Shown here in pieces: positions 5,196-5,405 of a stretch of 5,405 nucleotides of DNA; within the stretch, counting starts at the first letter, position 1, and every line of letters starts with the position of its first letter. The DNA comes from Bacillota bacterium (lineage in GTDB: Bacteria; Bacillota; Clostridia; Peptostreptococcales; Anaerovoracaceae): NCBI GenBank assembly GCA_016284575.1, contig JAEEPD010000204.1:1-5405 (forward strand), written 5' to 3'. Under the pieces are notes generated by a model. It was not told the DNA's origin. It saw only the letters and a list, made by a program, of their open reading frames with translations, and searched no databases. The position numbers were made by a program, and so were the translations under genes.

Positions 5196-5405
5196 TTACA
5201 GTACGGTTACATAAAGGTTTCAGTTTTGTTTTATTGTATGGGCGGAGCAGCAAGTGCAGCGAAAGGTCATGGGCTAGCGCTTAATTGAGCGGCGGCCGAC
5301 TTCGGAGGCCGAAGCGAGATTAAAAAGCGAGGCCTTGAGCGCACTTGCTGCGCAGCATAGTCTTTTCAGCATGATCTAATTCTTGCAGCTGCGGTTATAT
5401 AAATC
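5196..5405. other. Intergenic region at the right edge, no gene seen
   Basis: No ORF with coding character is visible. Positions 5196-5240 are AT-rich with T-runs. Positions 5241-5356 are GC-rich and structured (see the repeat entry). Positions 5357-5405 return to mixed composition and include the palindrome GCAGCTGC (5385-5392). The next gene presumably lies beyond the window. Confidence 0.5.
5247..5351. repeat. Structured GC-rich element closed by an 11-bp inverted repeat
   Basis: GCAGCAAGTGC (5247-5257) and GCACTTGCTGC (5341-5351) are perfect reverse complements 83 nt apart. The interior can fold further: CGCT/AGCG (5278-5281 with 5288-5291), and either CGGCC/GGCCG (5293-5297 with 5307-5311) or CTTCGG/CCGAAG (5300-5305 with 5309-5314). 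AAGCGAG occurs twice (5312-5318 and 5325-5331). The composition differs sharply from the AT-rich flanks. It may be a dispersed intergenic repeat or a structured RNA; no T-tract makes it an ordinary terminator. The strand of any RNA is unknown. Confidence 0.6.

Overview
The window looks like a chromosomal segment of an anaerobic Clostridia-type Firmicute. The evidence is the strong GGAGG-type ribosome binding sites, heavy use of the ATA and AGG codons alongside CTG and GGC, an aldo/keto reductase with a bacterial-ferredoxin tail typical of anaerobes, and an AT-rich sigma-A-like promoter style in a genome of moderate GC. A more exact assignment cannot be supported from the sequence alone. No phage, IS, CRISPR, rRNA or intact tRNA gene is visible.

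Layout. (1) Positions 1-1277, + strand: the 3' part of a gene for a SUV3-like RNA helicase ending in a four-cysteine zinc-ribbon motif, followed by a rho-independent terminator (1285-1346). (2) Positions 1355-1402: a sigma-A-type promoter with two near-identical inverted repeats (consensus TTGACACRATGTCAR). One covers the -35 box and the other covers the predicted start of transcription. (3) Positions 1421-4408, + strand: a compact five-gene operon encoding an ABM-fold monooxygenase-like protein, a TetR-family regulator, a small cupin, an aldo/keto reductase with two C-terminal [4Fe-4S] motifs, and a VOC/glyoxalase-fold protein. Gaps are 12-54 bp, each gene has a good RBS, and a strong terminator (4422-4465) closes the unit. 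(4) Positions 4466-4636: an intergenic stretch with no gene but with an 11-bp inverted repeat, an 8-bp direct repeat and a second + strand terminator (4628-4660), which may delimit a small RNA. (5) Positions 4637-5137, - strand: a lone 166-aa coiled-coil-rich protein with its own extended -10 promoter. (6) Positions 5196-5405: no gene; a GC-rich block of about 105 nt closed by a perfect 11-bp inverted repeat (5247-5257 / 5341-5351), probably a structured or dispersed repeat.

How the genes work together. The likeliest reading is that the TetR protein represses its own operon through the two operators and is released by a small molecule. The ABM, cupin, aldo/keto reductase and VOC proteins all belong to families acting on small carbonyl, quinone or aromatic compounds, so the operon is plausibly an inducible system for converting or detoxifying such a compound. 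The substrate is not identifiable from sequence. The helicase and coiled-coil genes flank this unit and look functionally independent.
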